From: Phoenix dactylifera
Taxonomy: Eukaryota; Streptophyta; Magnoliopsida; Arecales; Arecaceae
Assembly (NCBI RefSeq): GCF_009389715.1
Contig: NC_052407.1
Span: forward strand, 2,523,001 to 2,587,000
Reading direction: 5' to 3'
Length of the DNA: 64,000 nt
Shown here one piece after another: positions 44,493-55,914 of this stretch. The notes under the pieces are model-generated. The model searched no databases, was not told the DNA's origin, and saw nothing but the letters and a program-made list of their open reading frames with translations. The position numbers and the translations under genes are program-made. The first letter of the stretch is position 1. Each line of letters begins with the position of its first letter.

Positions 44493-47297
44493 TCAAGTTG
44501 AAGTGTGCTCTCTTCGTGTGACCCCAATTCTCCGTAAATCCCGTAGGTGGCAAGCTATCTCCAGAACAAACTGTACCCCGTCATCTCCATTTCTAAGTGA
44601 GTTGATGGTGTGTTCAAGAAAAGTATGATCTGCTTCAAGTGCCTCCAACCTCTCACTCAGATGTGAAATTTCATTTTCAAGAGTAGCTAAATCACTCTCT
44701 TTATCAACCATGGAGATGTACTGCCCATCACTGTCAGAATTATCCTCACCATTTTGTTGAGTGGTAGATTGAACCCCTTTGGATGATAAAAGGGTGCTTG
44801 TGTTGGATTTTGATGGTTTCTTTTTACCTGACAAAACACTCCCTCCTGTTTGACTACTTTCTGGAGACAAATTTTTCGAGTGAGGATGTTCCAAATCATT
44901 ACACCCCACTGCCTTCTCCAAATACTGACCATTTTTAACATCATGATCTAAAACTGCATTTTTTTGTTCAGAGTTTTCTCTATGAACATCCTCACATCTT
45001 TTGTCAGAATATTCATCTTCCTTTACATCAAAACTTGAAAGATTAACGTAAACCCCATTATTGGAGAAGAGATGGAGCTTTTTCTCCAACTTCTTCAAAC
45101 AATCAGAAATGTAATCCTTTTCATCTTCAAAATCTAACAAAGGAACCTTCAAAGGACCTGATCCACTCCATCTGGAGGCACCAGCCTCCTTTTCAAGAGT
45201 TGTGCTGGTGGGATTATTCACTCTTGACTCTAAATCATCAGACTTCTCTGGTTTACTGTCTGCTAATGATCCATCTCCAAATTGCTTAATATATATTTCA
45301 AGCACCGCTTCAAGATCTTGTATTTCCTTATCCCTTTGAGCAAGTGCCTCATTGGATTTTTGAAGTGCTTCTTGGTCGTACTCAGTTTCCTCTTCCATCA
45401 TTCTCTGGTACTGCAAAGCTTCCATCTGCATAGCTGCCTTCTCCTCCTGCAACCTAGTAATCATAGCCATTGCTTGATTTGCTGCAATTGCTGAAGCATT
45501 TCTTTCTTCTTCTAGCTCCTTGTATAAAAGGCTTATGGACTTCCTATCCAACTCAATCTGCCGCTTCAGTCGATCAACTGTGCTTTCTCCTTCCACTTCA
45601 CTAACAATACTTCCATCTAGAGACTCCAAACCTGATTCATTTCTTTCAATAGACAGCCTTTTAGTAATGTTCTGCAACACAGGTCCATCACCTTGTCCAT
45701 ATACTCTGGGACTTGGACTCATATCACTCCATGGGGTCTCAAGCCCCTTAGAGGCAGATATCTGTGATATAAGTAATTTCAGATCTTCAAGAACTTTAGA
45801 AGAATCCCTCCCCGTAATTACTTCTGCAAAGTTGGAAGATGTCAAGTTGCCCTTATTGCCAACAGCAAGTTTGTAGGCATCATTTAGATCCATATGAGTG
45901 TTCACAGATGGACCAGGGTCACTCATAATTTGGTTTGTCTTCAAATTTATCTCAGTTGGACTAAAATCCTTGGAAACTCCTCCAATAGAAGTAGCAGAGA
46001 TGTGCACATCATCATGAGTTCCCAAAACTTCTGGTAGAAAGAGAAGATTATTTAGAGAAGGGTCAAGTAAAAGAAGCTTGGAGCAAAAACGAATCCAGGT
46101 TAAGACAGACATTGACTCACCTTCCACGTTTGAAACTTCTGAAGGAACTAATTGAGAATCTTGAGGTGTGATTTTGGATAATGGAGGATCGGCGCTCATT
46201 TCAACTCGGCTCCACTTTACTTCCTCCAAACCAGGCCCAGCAGCAATAGAAGATGCCAAAGATGATATGTCATGAGAACCACCTACATGGAGTTTCTTCT
46301 CAGGAATGGAATCAGAAGGCTCGTGCATGACAGGAGCAGGATGAATCAACTTTTCTACAGCTGCATCATCTGAAATAGTGGCAGATAAACTGTTGGAGAT
46401 AATGGTGACAGCCTCTGGTTGTGGAGATCGAGGCTGAAAATCTTGCTTAAGTTCCTCAGTTCCATGAACCAGTGTATTTCCATCTTCATCATCTGAGGAT
46501 GGGACTTCTGACTCTGAATCAGAGTTAACCTTAAGTTCACTGTATCCAATGTGGGACAGCCGATCAAAACGTTGATTCCCCAAATGATATGTTGTTGTTG
46601 GCCCCAAAGACTTCTCTCCTGTATCTTCATGATGGAGACCATTGTGTTCTGTGGAATTTAACAAAGAAATGCCAACTTCAGCAGAGTCAACTCCAGTGGA
46701 TTTCTTTTGAAGCAAACTGACAGCATGTGGTTTATTTTTGAAAGGCTTAGAACAGCATGAACAAGTCCTCATGAATGACACCGGATCCTTCTTCAGCAAA
46801 GGAACTTTAACCACATCATCTCCATGAAGTCCATCCTGCAGACAACTGCCATTGATAACCGCAGGAAATTTCAGATCAACGTCTTCACTATCATCAAGAG
46901 CCACCTCAAGTTTACCCACCAATGATCTGTATGTCTCAGGGATAGATTTCTTCTCCATGGAAAATGTAAGGAGGCAGCCTTCGCACATGTCATAGACATT
47001 AGCAAGCTTTTGATGAACATGACAGAAAGCCAATGAAGAGATTTCTGATTTATGGGCCTTGCAAATTAAATCCCAATAAAAACTTGGTTTCTCGTTGCCC
47101 AGGACATGATCCAGCCTTGAGCATAAAAGACACGGTCTTTGCAATTTGCAAAGACGAGCAAATTTTGTCACCAGGTAGGAATATAATGCACCAAGGAACA
47201 ATAGAAGCATTAACAACCATTCAAACACAGCAGAAGATAAAACAGACGAGAAACGCCGAGAATTTCTCCATTCAGAAATAGGAGTTCCTGCAGCCAT
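44493..47297 (-). CDS. myosin-binding protein with GTD-binding (DUF593) domain
   Basis: 934 residues in one coding exon. Plant MyoB-type proteins bind the globular tail of myosin XI and act as membrane-anchored vesicle receptors for actin-based transport (family knowledge). An N-terminal transmembrane segment lies at about residues 22-45 (FEWLLMLLLFLGALYSYLV), followed by a Cys-rich lumen or cytosol part (PCLLCSRLDH, CHVHQKLANVYDMCEGC). A long acidic, Ser-rich linker follows. The GTD-binding coiled coil is at about 570-672 (VDRLKRQIELDRKSISLLYK, EERNASAIAANQAMAMITRL, MEEETEYDQEAL, LEAVLEIYIKQFGD), then a second coiled coil at about 865-920. A 5' UTR intron is likely, because TCTAG lies just before GAATG at the start. 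The plus-strand frames inside are shadows. Confidence 0.94.
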   Translation of the reverse strand: MAAGTPISEWRNSRRFSSVLSSAVFEWLLMLLLFLGALYSYLVTKFARLCKLQRPCLLCSRLDHVLGNEKPSFYWDLICKAHKSEISSLAFCHVHQKLANVYDMCEGCLLTFSMEKKSIPETYRSLVGKLEVALDDSEDVDLKFPAVINGSCLQDGLHGDDVVKVPLLKKDPVSFMRTCSCCSKPFKNKPHAVSLLQKKSTGVDSAEVGISLLNSTEHNGLHHEDTGEKSLGPTTTYHLGNQRFDRLSHIGYSELKVNSDSESEVPSSDDEDGNTLVHGTEELKQDFQPRSPQPEAVTIISNSLSATISDDAAVEKLIHPAPVMHEPSDSIPEKKLHVGGSHDISSLASSIAAGPGLEEVKWSRVEMSADPPLSKITPQDSQLVPSEVSNVEGESMSVLTWIRFCSKLLLLDPSLNNLLFLPEVLGTHDDVHISATSIGGVSKDFSPTEINLKTNQIMSDPGPSVNTHMDLNDAYKLAVGNKGNLTSSNFAEVITGRDSSKVLEDLKLLISQISASKGLETPWSDMSPSPRVYGQGDGPVLQNITKRLSIERNESGLESLDGSIVSEVEGESTVDRLKRQIELDRKSISLLYKELEEERNASAIAANQAMAMITRLQEEKAAMQMEALQYQRMMEEETEYDQEALQKSNEALAQRDKEIQDLEAVLEIYIKQFGDGSLADSKPEKSDDLESRVNNPTSTTLEKEAGASRWSGSGPLKVPLLDFEDEKDYISDCLKKLEKKLHLFSNNGVYVNLSSFDVKEDEYSDKRCEDVHRENSEQKNAVLDHDVKNGQYLEKAVGCNDLEHPHSKNLSPESSQTGGSVLSGKKKPSKSNTSTLLSSKGVQSTTQQNGEDNSDSDGQYISMVDKESDLATLENEISHLSERLEALEADHTFLEHTINSLRNGDDGVQFVLEIACHLRDLRRIGVTRREHTST

Positions 47298-48760
47298 TCC
47301 TAGAGTATATGCAAGACCGTTAAGTGGAATGCGTGCCGATCACCCAGGATGAGAAATTATCAAACCCTTTACTTCCAGGCTGATGAAACCAAATATCCCA
47401 GCTGAGATTCAATATGGAAAACATCAACAAGCTCAAGTCAGATTCAATAAAATATGAAGAATCAGAATATTATTTTTTTAACGAAGTTTTTGGTACTCTT
47501 CAATCAATGAAATAGAAAACCCAAGCCTTGTAAATTTTCTTTAGTAAAGCATGGGGGAAGTTCCTCACCTCCTCCATATTTCATTTAAAAAAAAGAAAGA
47601 AAGAAAGCCCAAGCCAAAAAGTTAACAATATAAGAATCAAAATGTTAGCAATAAGCTAACAACCATCTAAATAAAGCTCTAAAGCAAATACAACGTCTAT
47701 CCTATCAAAAGTTTGACCTTCAATAGACCATTGCAAGGACCAGAAAAATTTACAAGCGAACAGGTGAGACCACAAGAAAAAGCATGCCTTCTGGTAATCT
47801 CTTATCAACTCAAATCCCAATAACATAAAAAGATAAAAATAATACTGAACGAACAAAAAAAAACCTAGATGAGATCCAAATTTTTCAAACCCAATTCAAG
47901 ACAAATAAAAGGAAGAGCAATTCAATATCTACCTGCTGAGAAGTTCCAATATTTCAACCATAGCAGACTGAAAGCAAGAAAACATACATCCTAGATTCAA
48001 TCAAACCAATCAAAGCAAAACTAATTCAACAAAGCAAGAAAACATATATCCTAGATTCAATCAAACCAATCAAAGCAAAACTAATTCAACAAAAGACAGA
48101 ATCAATATAACAGCTAATAAGAAAAGAATATAAGAAGCAAATCAGCTAGGCCAAACCAGTTTAAGAAACCAATCGAAACAAACACATAGAGAAAGAGCAA
48201 CAATCCACACCTTGTGAATTCCTCCCAAATTAAGCCGGCGAACAAACAAAGAGAAGCGATCGATCCGAGATGGCCAGATGGGTTCTGAGGACAGCAGAAA
48301 GACAGAAGCAACCGAAAGGTAGGAGCTTTTCCCCTGCCCTCCCCAGATCTCCACCCTCTCCTAATAAATAATTGTTCCAACAAGCTGACGTCGCCAGCCA
48401 AAAGTCGGCTGGAATCCCAAGTAGCGATGGCAAACCGAAAGGCCACAAAATAAAAGCAAACCGTGACAAGCTCCCCACCAATAAGAAGACAAAAAAGTAG
48501 AGAAAATGCCATTTTCCAGCTAAAATTCCCAAAAAAAAAAAAGGAAAAACACAGAACTTTTTTCCTGGAGTTTTCTTAGAAAAAGATTACCTCATCTACC
48601 ACATGGTGCAGATTGGGGGAAGGAGAATGGGAGAAAAGCTGTTGATTCGGGAAAGATTAGATTGAGAAAGGGAAAGAGAAATAGTGGCAATCGGGAGTGG
48701 GAGAAGGAAAGGATCTACGGATGGGTTTGTTGACAGAGACTTCGAGATACCGTTGAACCT
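47298..48760 (-). promoter_or_regulatory. 5' UTR, 5' UTR intron and promoter of the myosin-binding gene
   Basis: Non-coding in all convincing frames. A splice acceptor abuts the start codon, so a leader intron is expected here, with the first exon probably near 48540-48740 where the sequence is rich in CTTTC/CTCCC on the coding strand. Exact transcription start not determined. Confidence 0.45.
47971..48090. repeat. 60-bp tandem duplication
   Basis: Two head-to-tail 60-bp units, 47971-48030 and 48031-48090, starting AAAGCAAGAAAACATA; they differ at one base (C/T after ACATA). The near identity indicates a recent event in the leader or leader intron of the myosin-binding gene. Confidence 0.95.
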
Positions 48761-50965
48761 GAGTCCCCAACCGTTGTTTTTGACCGAAGCAAACGTTCCT
48801 TTAAAACGTCGATCAGGACCGTCCGATTGAAGTTTATGAGAATTGTAAAGGCTTCGTGGGTTGCCATTCGTGGGTGCATTGAAGGAACTGGTTGACTCTC
48901 TCGGATCTGGTCGGCTGGGCGGCGAAAGCTTTATTTTCTACTATGGACTTGAGTGAAGTACAGGTGGGCTTAAAGATTTGCGTTTGACCCCGTGCTTTTG
49001 ATAGCTGACAAACTCGGCTGTATATCTTCATTAAAATAAAAATTATAAAAACTCTCCTAAGAATAGAAATAAATTACACCTGCATAATAGTTTAAAAAAT
49101 CTATATTTAACTCAAGAGATTTATTTTCCTCCAACCTCTTGACCCATAATTTAACCGAATCGTTAATCAAACTGTGAATCATAAATAAAATCCAAATATC
49201 AAGTTAGAAATAATTTTGAAATGATTAAAATAACCATAAGCAATATAACATTGTGTGCATCCTTCTCTCTATAAAATTAATTTTGATTTTTTATATAAGC
49301 TAAACGATTTTACTAGTAACATAAGTATAGACTTTATAAGCTATTAAGTGCAAACATAATAAATATAAATGTTAGAAAAAAAATTATAGTTTATTCAAAA
49401 AAACTCGGTTGTATATAATAAACATAATTTATTATATAGAAATTTGAATTCAAATGGTTTAAATATTTCAAAGCCATTTAATAGACTGTTTTTTTTCTCT
49501 TGATTTGTGCATTACTATAGAATAGGTTTTGTTATTAAAAATGCTCATAAACATTGATGTCTTCAGGATGTGCAAAGGATATCTGAAAAATCTTGCTTGT
49601 TGCATTTGTATAATTGGATAACTTGTAAATACAGCAAGGCTTAGATATAGTACTTTCTTTTTTCTTTAAATGTACAAAGCAATAACTAAACCAACAATAA
49701 TGTACTTATTAAAAATAGTCACATGTTGACTTAAGCAGAACTATATGTGGCATTTACATCCCTACAGCTCAACAACAAATATAGTTATTTTAAAGCACCA
49801 TGGAATGTTCATCAACTCATCAAGATTTTTAATTACGAAGATATGAACCAACTAAAAGGGTTTTCATGTTGAATCTTCATTCATCTCAAGTAGAACAAGA
49901 TTTTAGACAAAAAAAAGAAAAATGAAGATTTTTAAATCTTGGTTAATATTATATAAACTACGATTCTTAAGATATATGATAAAATAAATTCTACAATTAA
50001 CTTTTATTTCAAAGAAAGTGATTTATATATATTCAGTATTTAAAATAAGGTATAAATTCTACTGTATAGGTGACTACCTAGCGTTAAAACAGGACCCATG
50101 TTTTAGTTGAGATTAGGGTTGAAATGGGGTCGAGCGAGCTTTGGAGTGGACTTTTAGCTTGAATAAAGAAAAATTGGGTTAGAGTTGAACCTGAAATTCA
50201 AGCTCAAAAATTGGCACAAGACAGAACAAGCTCTGATGCTAATTTAATGAAGGATAGAACAAGCTCTGATACCAACCGATGCAAGACAGAAGGAAGAAAG
50301 AGGAGAGAGAGAAGAGGAGGAGAAGGTAGAGATGGAGAGAGCAACTGGACATTCTGTACTACCGAATCTCAATAATGCAATCTATCTTCTCGATTAACAT
50401 AGTATTGGATCTATATAGATAACATAAAACCCTAGTAAAAGTCTAATCCTAAAGTCCATAAAATTCTAGTACTATCCAAATACAAATAAATTTTTCTAAT
50501 TTTAATAAAATATTTTTTATAATTTTTATATTTGCCTCTAATAGAAGTGTGCCTAAATTTTTTATTGAATAGTCCTCTATCAAAAATCTTTTAGGGCTCC
50601 AATCTAGCCTCAGCCTATCGATCTTGATAGTAGGTTCAGTTTGAACACAAAATAGACGTACTTGTCCCTTCTCTCTTTGCTCGCTCCCTGTGCTTCCTTT
50701 CTCTCTCTTTCAACTCTTTCCCTCTATCTCTCCCCATCCATCTCCTCCATAATCTCTCTCTCTCTCTCAGACTCTTCTCTCTCTCCTTTCCCCTATGTTC
50801 TCTATACCTCTCTCTATATCTCTTTCATCTTTGTGTTGGACAAGCTTTGAGAAATTAGTCCAATTCGGCTCCGGAGTAGGTTCGAGTCCAAGGTTGGACC
50901 GGAATTGAAAAAAAAAGAGTAAATTATAAAAGCCTCCATGAGGTCAATGTTTATTTCACTTACAC
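48761..50965. other. intergenic, AT-rich, no gene; CT-rich tract at 50665-50830
   Basis: No coding region supported. The tract at about 50665-50830 is a pyrimidine-rich imperfect (CT)n microsatellite and explains the Ser/Leu-rich frame there. Confidence 0.45.
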
Positions 50966-51769
50966 TTAGGGCTCGTTTGGTTCGCAGGAAAAGAAGGGGG
51001 AAAAGTGTGGTCAACGGAAAAGTAGTGAGATGCCTCTTGTTTGGTTGGAATTTTCAAAGGAGAGAGATGGAAAAGTTGTATTCCCATGGGAATATGATTC
51101 CCACATTTCATGGGAAAGTCTTTCCCATGAGAAACATGGAAAAAAGAGTAAGGGGCGTAGCGAGAGAGAGATAGATAAACTAGACAGCTAGGGGGAGAAG
51201 ACAGCTTGGGGGGGGGGGGGGGGGGGAGAGGGTGTTACATGTCGAAGAATAGTATAGAAAACACCCGTTACGCCGACAATTGATAGTGCTAGCACGGAAC
51301 TAGCTTATCAACGCTGCTGTTACACTAGGAAGAGTCTCTAAGACCTATAGGCCAATTAGACTGAATTAGTCAGTCTAGCGACTACTTGTGAGATATGTCC
51401 ATTAACTGTTTTCCTTGCTAATGAGAGGTTAACCCGATGGTAAGAAGTGATTGGATGAGCGTGTGGTAGCATGAGAAACATGGAAAAGTTATTTTTATTT
51501 TTTTCCAAAAAGACCCTTCAGCATTAAAGTAGCATTAAAGAGGCATTAAAGACCTAATTTTTATTAAGGGCATAATAGAAATTATACATAACTTTCCCAG
51601 GAAAGTGGATGGCCAACCAAACATAAGCACTTTGGAAATTTGTCACTTTCCCATGGTCAACCAAACATACCAAAAGTACTTTCCTAGGCATTCTCTTTCT
51701 AGGAATTTGTTTCCCATGAACCATATTCCTAGGAGGAAAAATACTTCCAGCGAACCAAATGAGCCCTTA
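50966..51769. mobile_element. PIF/Harbinger-type non-autonomous element
   Basis: Body 50969-51766 with 17-bp terminal inverted repeats GGGCTCGTTTGGTTCGC and GCGAACCAAATGAGCCC (one mismatch), flanked by TTA on both sides (50966-50968 and 51767-51769). This is the TTA target duplication of PIF/Harbinger. Both arms contain repeated CTTTCCCATG and CATGGGAAAG motifs, so the element can fold back. A run of 19 G lies at 51208-51226. No transposase is seen. Confidence 0.9.
51208..51226. repeat. G19 homopolymer
   Basis: Nineteen uninterrupted G, preceded by GGGGG at 51191-51195. It can form a G-quadruplex; the exact length may be uncertain in an assembly. Confidence 0.8.
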
Positions 51770-52359
51770 ATACTTTATAAAATCTATATTTACACCTAGT
51801 TAAATTAATGACGTTAGTAAAACCATTTACTTCAAATAAAAAGTTAAAATTGCCTTTAAGTAGGGAGGAGGATGCTTATTTTTATTTTACAGTCTTCGGT
51901 GGTTGACCGGCTGTCATGTCACTTAAGATTATTTTGGTTATTTTTAAAATTTTTTATTTAAAATTAATATTTTGACTAATATTTTGTTAAGTTATGAGTT
52001 AAAATGTTGGATAAAAATAAATTGTAAGTATAAGTTATTAAACTATTGTATATAAGTATAATTTATGTTTAAATTTTTTTAAAAAATATAATTTAATTTA
52101 GAAAAAAAAACTGGGTATGGACCTAGTCGGAACCTGAATTTTCTTTCCGAGCGAGACCTGGACTCCATACAAACCCAACCTGGCCCGATTCAAGGCGTAG
52201 CGGAGACCGGGAGAGGTTAGATGACTCCACATGCGGCGCACGTCATTGCAAAGCTCCCGAGTTGCGCCGCCCGTCCGAAAGAGAAACTAAAACCCTAGAG
52301 TTTTCCCTTAGGTTTCTCTCCGGGGCGATCGGACCACCGGCGTCGAGAGAGTAGAAACC
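51770..52359 (+). promoter_or_regulatory. promoter and 5' UTR region of TSR2
   Basis: The first part is AT-rich. From about 52200 the sequence becomes GC-rich, with ACTAAAACCCTAGAG at 52286; AAACCCTA is the telo-box typical of plant ribosome-biogenesis and translation genes. This fits a TSR2 promoter. The transcription start is not defined. Confidence 0.5.
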
Positions 52360-55300
52360 ATGGACTCCTCGTCGGCCAACGCCGGCGTCTGGTCGGGACC
52401 TTCTCCGACTCTAAACCCGGAGTCGCTGTCCTTGCTTCGCGAGGGGATCTCGCTCGTCCTCTCCCAGTGGACCGCGCTGCGGATGGCCATCGAGAACGAG
52501 TGGGGCGGAAGAGACTCCCATCGGAAATCGGAGGAGCTCGTATCCACCATCCTCTACTGGTTCACCCAATCGAAACGTTAGACCTCGATCTCCCCTTTTC
52601 CTATTCCAGCGTTCTAGAATTTTGCTTTTAATAACTTTTTCTCTGTTACAAATTGTTCCCAAGTTTTTTTTTTTGAAATATAATCGGGTCAATTTCTTCT
52701 TGGTTGAAATTTTCACAAGTTTCATATATAAAGCATGCTTTTTTTTTCTTTTTTCTTTTTTTTTCCTTTGAAGAAACTGTTCTTGATTATACTTCTGCCT
52801 TCTATCAGTAGATTGGGAATTTAAATCAGACTAATAGAGATATGATTTTTTTTGTTTTTCCGTTAAGATGGCCAATTGTTTGCTAACTCTTCATAAATTT
52901 TTTGTTTCAAGCTCCGCTTTATATTGATGATCTGGAAAACATACTAGACGAGAACTTGGTGCTTTCTTTCAACACTGAAATCGAGGATGGCAGCGTCGAG
53001 GAGGTATTCTGCTTTTCTCTCATCATTTTTACGTATTTTCATTTTTTTGCTATTGGAGCAAGCTTCTTTGAGTTAATGTGCTGTCTTCAGAGCGTAGCCT
53101 GAAGTGTATAACTCGAATTGATGCATCCTATGGGCAATACCCCATACTGAATGATGCAAGTAAGGAACCTGATTTACATGCTATATGATTTGAAATCCAT
53201 GTAAAAAAAATGTTGAAAGAAATGAAAGAGCACACAATTTGTATGCATTATATGCAAATCATTGATTGCTTGTCCAGCTCATATCTCCTTATTTCACATA
53301 AATTATAACAAGCAAGCGTTGCTTATAAATTTGGTATATGCTCTTCAGTATATGCTCTTCACCATCCATATACTGAAAGTCTTACCCTTTGTCACGTTAG
53401 TTTCTTAAGAACCATTTGTACAGCACTATATTGAATTTTTGCTAGCTATCCTCCGCCCTCTATATTAATTTCTGCACTTAATGCAATATGAACGTCTGCA
53501 TTTCACCTCTCGGTCTTCTTTTCTGCATATAATTCGAACTCTTGCCTTTCAGATGTGGACATCGTCCTCAACACATTCCTTTCATCTATTCTATCTTGTA
53601 TCTATGCATTGTGTTTTCATCTGCGTCAAATATTGTCAGTTGATTCTTCGTTGCACTTCGTGTTTTGTTTATATTTCTTGCCTTTATATGCTGTATGTAA
53701 TATGAGCTAGGTTGTCAGGAGGTAACTAAAGCTATTCCCGAAGTTTTGAACTTTACATAATGGTTAAATATTTCCAACATTTTCATAAACAGGTAGCTGA
53801 ACATTTGATGATTATGCATGAAGATTGTCTTAAAGGTAATTTTGAACCAATTGAGAAGCTGAGGAAGTTGGGTCCTGGGACAAATGCTATTTCTCAAAGT
53901 AGACGGGTAACTTATTTTTGACTTCTATTTTCCTTCCTTCTGCAGTATACATACGAGGAACTGTCTTTGATTGGACCATTTTTACATGACTTATGTCATG
54001 CCTGTGCTGGCAAGGGGGAGAATTACATGTTATCACAAATTATGACTATATCAACAGATGTCTAGGATAATTTCAATATATATTTTGGAAGAGGGGGGCA
54101 AAATGTTATCATGATTAAGTTGTCCTGTGATACTAATTTTAAATTGAATTTCTTTTAAATGTTACATTGAAGCATTTATGTTATAAAGGAAGTTTTTTTA
54201 ATATTCCACAGATGCAAAATACAAGCATTGGTTCATTAAGTAACAGTCATATCATATGTTGATGAAGATGCATAGAGAGTTCAAATTCAAGCTTCCTATC
54301 TCTTGTCTAACTAGATCTTAATATTTGTTTACTATTAATCAGGAGAAAATGCTCTCATACTTTTGCTAGTTAACAGCTACATCACGTATGTGGCACAAAT
54401 GCCATGACTTGCTAAATAGGATATAATTTATTTTTTTTCACACAAGAAGATTTGAAGCACAATATGAAGTTTGTTTTGGAATGTGAAGAAAACAGTTATG
54501 TTTTGGGATGAGAATTTAGGTTGTGTTTACTGGGTTTGCTTTGTATGGAATTTATTGTTAGTTTCTTTATGCCATTGGGTGATGCTGGATGGACATGCTA
54601 TTGATATCATTTGAACTGTTGCTAGACTAGGTTAGATCTGCATGAATGACAAGATATGATAAATAAAATTTTACTCGTCATTTTGAATAATCTTGGTTTT
54701 CAGTCATAGGCACGAGGCTGTTCTCTCTGCTGCGCTCATTTTTTAACTAAAGAGCGGTATGTGGTAAGGATGCTCGATGGTGTTTATCAAAATTAATTTT
54801 GATCCATCGTATCGCTTGCCCATGGTGTTTAAACATAAGAAAAAATTACAGATATGGAATGGAGCACATAGTGGTCTTCTGTAAATGGTTTCGGAGCAAA
54901 TGAGAATAGCTTTATATCCTGTTCATATTTTGTACTGCTATGTTCAGTAAGTTCCATCCCTACCAGAATGATGATGCTAGAACATGCTATTTTTAGCTGG
55001 GAACTTGGTCTCATTCTAATCACATACTTAAACAAAATGTTGAAATTACAATAAAACTTTTTTTTCTCGTCCAGATATTTTTTCAACTAGAGTTTATTGC
55101 TGAGGGTAAGAGGGTAGGCCTTGGCGCAATAGTAAGGTTGCTTCATTATGACTTGGATATCATGGGTTTAAACTATGGAACCAGCCTCTCCATAGGTAAG
55201 GGTAAGGTTGCGTGCATTTGACCCTTCCCAGACCCCATAGTGGTAGGAGCCTCATGTATTGGGATGTCCTTTGAGGTATTGCTGAGAGTTGTGCATTTGT

Positions 55301-55914
55301 TTTGTGAGGTTGTTATGGTTATCTATGTGGACTAATTGTTTCAATTTTGGAGATTTTAGGGGTGCTTTAGCCATACGTAATTTTGTTGAGGCAAGTTCTT
55401 AGTGTGCTTGCATCTCTTCATCGTGTTAGAATGACTTGTCCTGGAAGATATATTTGCTCAAAAATATTCAAGAAGTGGCTTTATAGCTTATAAAAATCTT
55501 TAAATGATCACACAATTGACATTCATGGGTTGATTTCTGCTATTAAAACCCTTTTCTTAATCTATCTTTTTTTTCTCTTTCTTTTTTTTTTCTTTTTGAC
55601 ATTTCCTAACCTTACAATTGATGGTTAACTTCTGCACAGTGATTTTAATAGTGCTGACATTGGTTAGTTTGTTCCTCATGCTACAGGTGATTGATGACAA
55701 GGAAGATGAGAGTTCAGATGAAGAAATATCAGATATGATGGTGGATGAGCCAAAGCCAAATGAAATGGCTGTGGATAAGCCAAATAAAATGGCCATGGAC
55801 GAGCCAAAGCCAAATAAAATGGCCATGGACGAGCCAAAGCCAAAACAAATGACTGATGAAGAAGGATGGTCTGTCGTCCCTCCCAGGCGTAACAGAGGTA
55901 AAAGGTCGGGGTAG
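52360..55914 (+). CDS. TSR2: pre-rRNA-processing protein TSR2 homologue
   Basis: TSR2 is a chaperone or escortin for ribosomal protein eS26 and is needed for 20S pre-rRNA processing (known from yeast). Four coding exons: 52360-52576, 52912-53003, 53793-53906, 55687-55914; all borders are GT/AG and phases fit, giving 216 residues. The WGG domain is at about residues 22-80, with REGISLVLSQWTALRMAIEN followed by EWGGRDS and STILYWFTQSK. PLYIDDLENILDE and VAEHLMIMHEDCLKG follow. The acidic tail (DDKEDESSDEE) leads to a short repeat (MAMDEPKPNK) and ends EEGWSVVPPRRNR, the conserved C-terminal signature. The start fits MDSSSANAG with an ACCATGG context. The repeat in the tail is unusual. Confidence 0.93.
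55736..55850 (+). repeat. 30-bp coding repeat in TSR2 tail
   Basis: Near-identical 30-bp units encode MAMDEPKPNK and related decapeptides; two are almost exact (around 55789 and 55819), with shorter diverged units before them. It explains the expanded linker between the acidic stretch and the conserved C-terminus. Confidence 0.85.

Noticed and set aside
50665-50830. Ser/Leu-rich plus-strand frame
   Set aside because: Product of a (CT)n pyrimidine tract.
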